In this document: piece by piece, positions 35,126-35,129 of the stretch | Numbering within the stretch: position 1 is the first letter of the stretch | Layout: each line of letters starts with the position of its first letter | From: Akkermansia sp. | Lineage (GTDB): Bacteria; Verrucomicrobiota; Verrucomicrobiia; Verrucomicrobiales; Akkermansiaceae | Length of the DNA: 35,129 nt | Direction of reading: 5' to 3' | Assembly (NCBI GenBank): GCA_017435365.1 | Contig: JAFSFD010000022.1 | Location: 1 to 35,129 of the forward strand | Notes under the pieces: model-generated | Told to the model about the DNA's origin: nothing | Database searches by the model: none | Seen by the model: only the letters and a program-made list of their open reading frames with translations | Made by a program: the position numbers and the translations under genes

Positions 35126-35129
35126 CAGC

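Overview
The window looks like a chromosomal segment of a Verrucomicrobiota bacterium, most likely an Akkermansia-like gut organism. This is an inference from several observations: moderately high G+C, start codons that mostly lack a Shine-Dalgarno sequence, a fused RpiB-SHMT gene, a Gld-like ABC operon with a DUF4340 protein, a secreted GH29 fucosidase, and a GT5-like/GH57 alpha-glucan pair. No rRNA, tRNA, CRISPR array, prophage or insertion-sequence transposase was seen. The only RNA gene found is rnpB.

Layout. Bases 1-261 are a promoter region. Bases 262-4894 (+) carry rpiB-glyA, an amidase lipoprotein and recG. Bases 4901-7398 (-) carry tlyA, a proline-rich repeat lipoprotein, a small membrane protein and an OsmC-like protein. 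Bases 7581-13159 (+) form a four-gene export-type ABC system (ATPase, permease, GldG-like, DUF4340). Bases 13203-20713 (+) hold the fucosidase, prmA, tsaB, a YkgJ-type cysteine-cluster protein and a 1192-residue ABCG-like transporter; the last four overlap at ATGA junctions. A palindromic repeat element follows, then argG with its terminator. Bases 22387-25514 (+) are three glycosyltransferases, much of them low in G+C, including a GT11-like fucosyltransferase candidate. Then come dxr (-), rnpB (+), metG (-), a CDF cation transporter (+), a small PUR-type nucleic-acid-binding protein (+), a GT5-like glucan synthase with a GH57 protein (+), a second copy of the palindromic element, and a flavodoxin-less CysJ-like reductase (+). 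The right edge is repeat sequence.

How the genes fit together. Most of the window is housekeeping: one-carbon and pentose metabolism, DNA repair, translation (rnpB, metG, prmA, tsaB, tlyA), isoprenoid synthesis (dxr), arginine and sulfur assimilation. Envelope and glycan functions are interspersed: amidase, repeat lipoprotein, two ABC systems, fucosidase and the glycosyltransferase cassette.

The two most distinctive signals are non-coding. First, two copies of a 122-bp hairpin module lie in opposite orientation inside flanking sequence that keeps the same orientation. Each sits about 100 bp upstream of a biosynthetic gene (argG and the CysJ-like gene). Second, at least six genes have sigma70-like promoters whose -10 box ends only 6-11 nt before the start codon, which predicts leaderless or nearly leaderless mRNAs. 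The GH57 protein is also notable because the expected catalytic nucleophile position is glycine.
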